A stretch of 7,271 nucleotides of DNA from Candidatus Bathyarchaeota archaeon. Its GTDB lineage: Archaea > Thermoproteota > Bathyarchaeia > 40CM-2-53-6 > RBG-13-38-9. The notes under the pieces are model-generated. The model made no database searches. It was given only the letters and a program-made list of their open reading frames with translations, and was not told the DNA's origin. The number at the start of each line of letters is the position of its first letter. Position 1 is the stretch's first letter. The position numbers and the translations under genes were made by a program. Positions 6,706-7,271 of the stretch are shown here, piece by piece. The stretch spans positions 1-7,271 of the forward strand of contig JAPKYM010000103.1 in assembly GCA_026394315.1 (NCBI GenBank), given 5' to 3'.

Positions 6706-6710
6706 GGTGA
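6706..6710 (+). promoter_or_regulatory. Ribosome-binding site (GGTGA) of the LarA-like gene
   Basis: GGTGA lies seven bases before the ATG at 6718, an ideal spacing, and fixes that start. Confidence 0.55.
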
Positions 6711-6717
6711 AACTTGA

Positions 6718-7271
6718 ATGACCTCTGTGGAAATACCCTATGGCATAGACCGGCTAAACCTCCGGATAGACGACAGCCATCAGATTGCGTTAGCAACCCC
6801 AAAGTCAACTAGACCCGTGAAGGAACTTGAAAAAGCTGTCATCAGGGCACTCGAACGACCAACCGGCTGTCCCAGCTTCAGAAGACTACTTTCACCCGGA
6901 AAGAAAGTCGCTCTTCTAGTTGATAATTATGCGCGACCAACACCCGCCCACGCGATTCTACCACCGATACTTGAGATAATCCACGCTGCCGGCGCAGAGC
7001 CAAGAATCATCATTGCAAACGGCGGATTGAGAGCTACCACAGATGAAGAGCTTGAAGCCAAGCTCGGAAAGGAAATACTGACCGGTAGCATACCTATTGT
7101 TCAGAATGTCGCTAAGAATCACGAAGACTACACGTTTGTTGGCGTCACAAGCTACGGCACTCCGCTTGAGGTCCACAAAGCCTACCTCGAGTCAAATGTC
7201 AAGCTGGGGGTTCATACCACTCAGGTCACTCTATGGGGCTATGGAGGCGGTGGCTCCGTAGTTCTGCCTGG
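6718..7271 (+). CDS. LarA-like protein (lactate racemase N-terminal domain), right end cut off
   Basis: The frame runs from ATG 6718 to the window edge, giving 184 complete codons. The normal family length is a little over 400, so about half is missing. The start VEIPYGIDRLNLRI, the V-D-N-Y-A-R-P-T-P motif (68-76), the TTDEELEAKLG stretch (107-117) and GYGGGGSVVLPG near the end identify the LarA/DUF2088 N-terminal domain. LarA racemises lactate, and relatives act on other 2-hydroxy acids, using a nickel-pincer nucleotide tethered to a lysine. By my alignment from memory, the tether lysine in the GGxK motif is Ser180 here and the histidine of the family GTHRP motif is Leu104. The second catalytic His before GYGGG also seems to be absent, though the alignment there is gapped. 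If correct, this protein cannot work by the classical mechanism. The start is supported by GGTGA seven bases upstream. The gene is transcribed away from the MtrH-family gene; larBCE cofactor genes are not in view. Confidence 0.82.
   Translation, partial: MTSVEIPYGIDRLNLRIDDSHQIALATPKSTRPVKELEKAVIRALERPTGCPSFRRLLSPGKKVALLVDNYARPTPAHAILPPILEIIHAAGAEPRIIIANGGLRATTDEELEAKLGKEILTGSIPIVQNVAKNHEDYTFVGVTSYGTPLEVHKAYLESNVKLGVHTTQVTLWGYGGGGSVVLP

Overview
The window looks like a piece of an archaeal chromosome, most likely from an uncultured non-methanogenic lineage of the Bathyarchaeia/TACK type. That placement is an inference. It rests on a full-length MtrH-family protein (tetrahydromethanopterin methyltransferase subunit H), archaeal-style TATA elements 30-45 bases upstream of starts (clearest at 4781-4788), frequent TTG/GTG starts, GGAGG/GGTGA ribosome-binding sites, and a surface protein with a Thr/Pro linker. 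No rRNA, tRNA, CRISPR array, transposase or phage gene is visible.

Layout. Bases 1-191 hold no gene I can support. A small membrane-anchored DUF4760-like protein (192-662, +) faces a long leftward cluster. Read in the direction of transcription, that cluster starts at a TATA box near 4785 and contains: a class III (glutamate-1-semialdehyde-aminomutase-like) PLP aminotransferase (4745-3459), an acetamidase/formamidase-family hydrolase (3397-2459), a short-chain dehydrogenase (SDR) broken by an internal deletion (2390-1657), and a membrane-anchored surface protein with two copies of a beta-rich domain (1589-738). Gaps are 61-68 bases, so these four probably form one transcript. A second, intact SDR (4855-5619, +) diverges from the aminotransferase. 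It converges on an MtrH-family methyltransferase gene (6617-5685, -), which in turn diverges from a LarA-like (lactate racemase N-terminal domain) gene that runs off the right edge (6718 onward, +).

How it may work together (inference). The aminotransferase, amidase and two SDRs look like a small catabolic set for an amino- or amide-containing compound, giving ammonia, a carbonyl compound and reduced NAD(P). The MtrH-family protein would move a methyl group between a corrinoid protein and a pterin (H4MPT or H4F), but no corrinoid protein, substrate methyltransferase or other Mtr subunit lies in the window. The adjacent LarA-like protein belongs to a family of nickel-pincer racemases/epimerases, yet by my alignment from memory it lacks the nickel-pincer anchor lysine and at least one catalytic histidine. 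That makes the MtrH/LarA-like divergent pair the most unusual part of the window.

The main caveats are the frameshifting deletion in the leftward SDR, which could be real decay or an assembly error, and the weakly defined start of the amidase gene.
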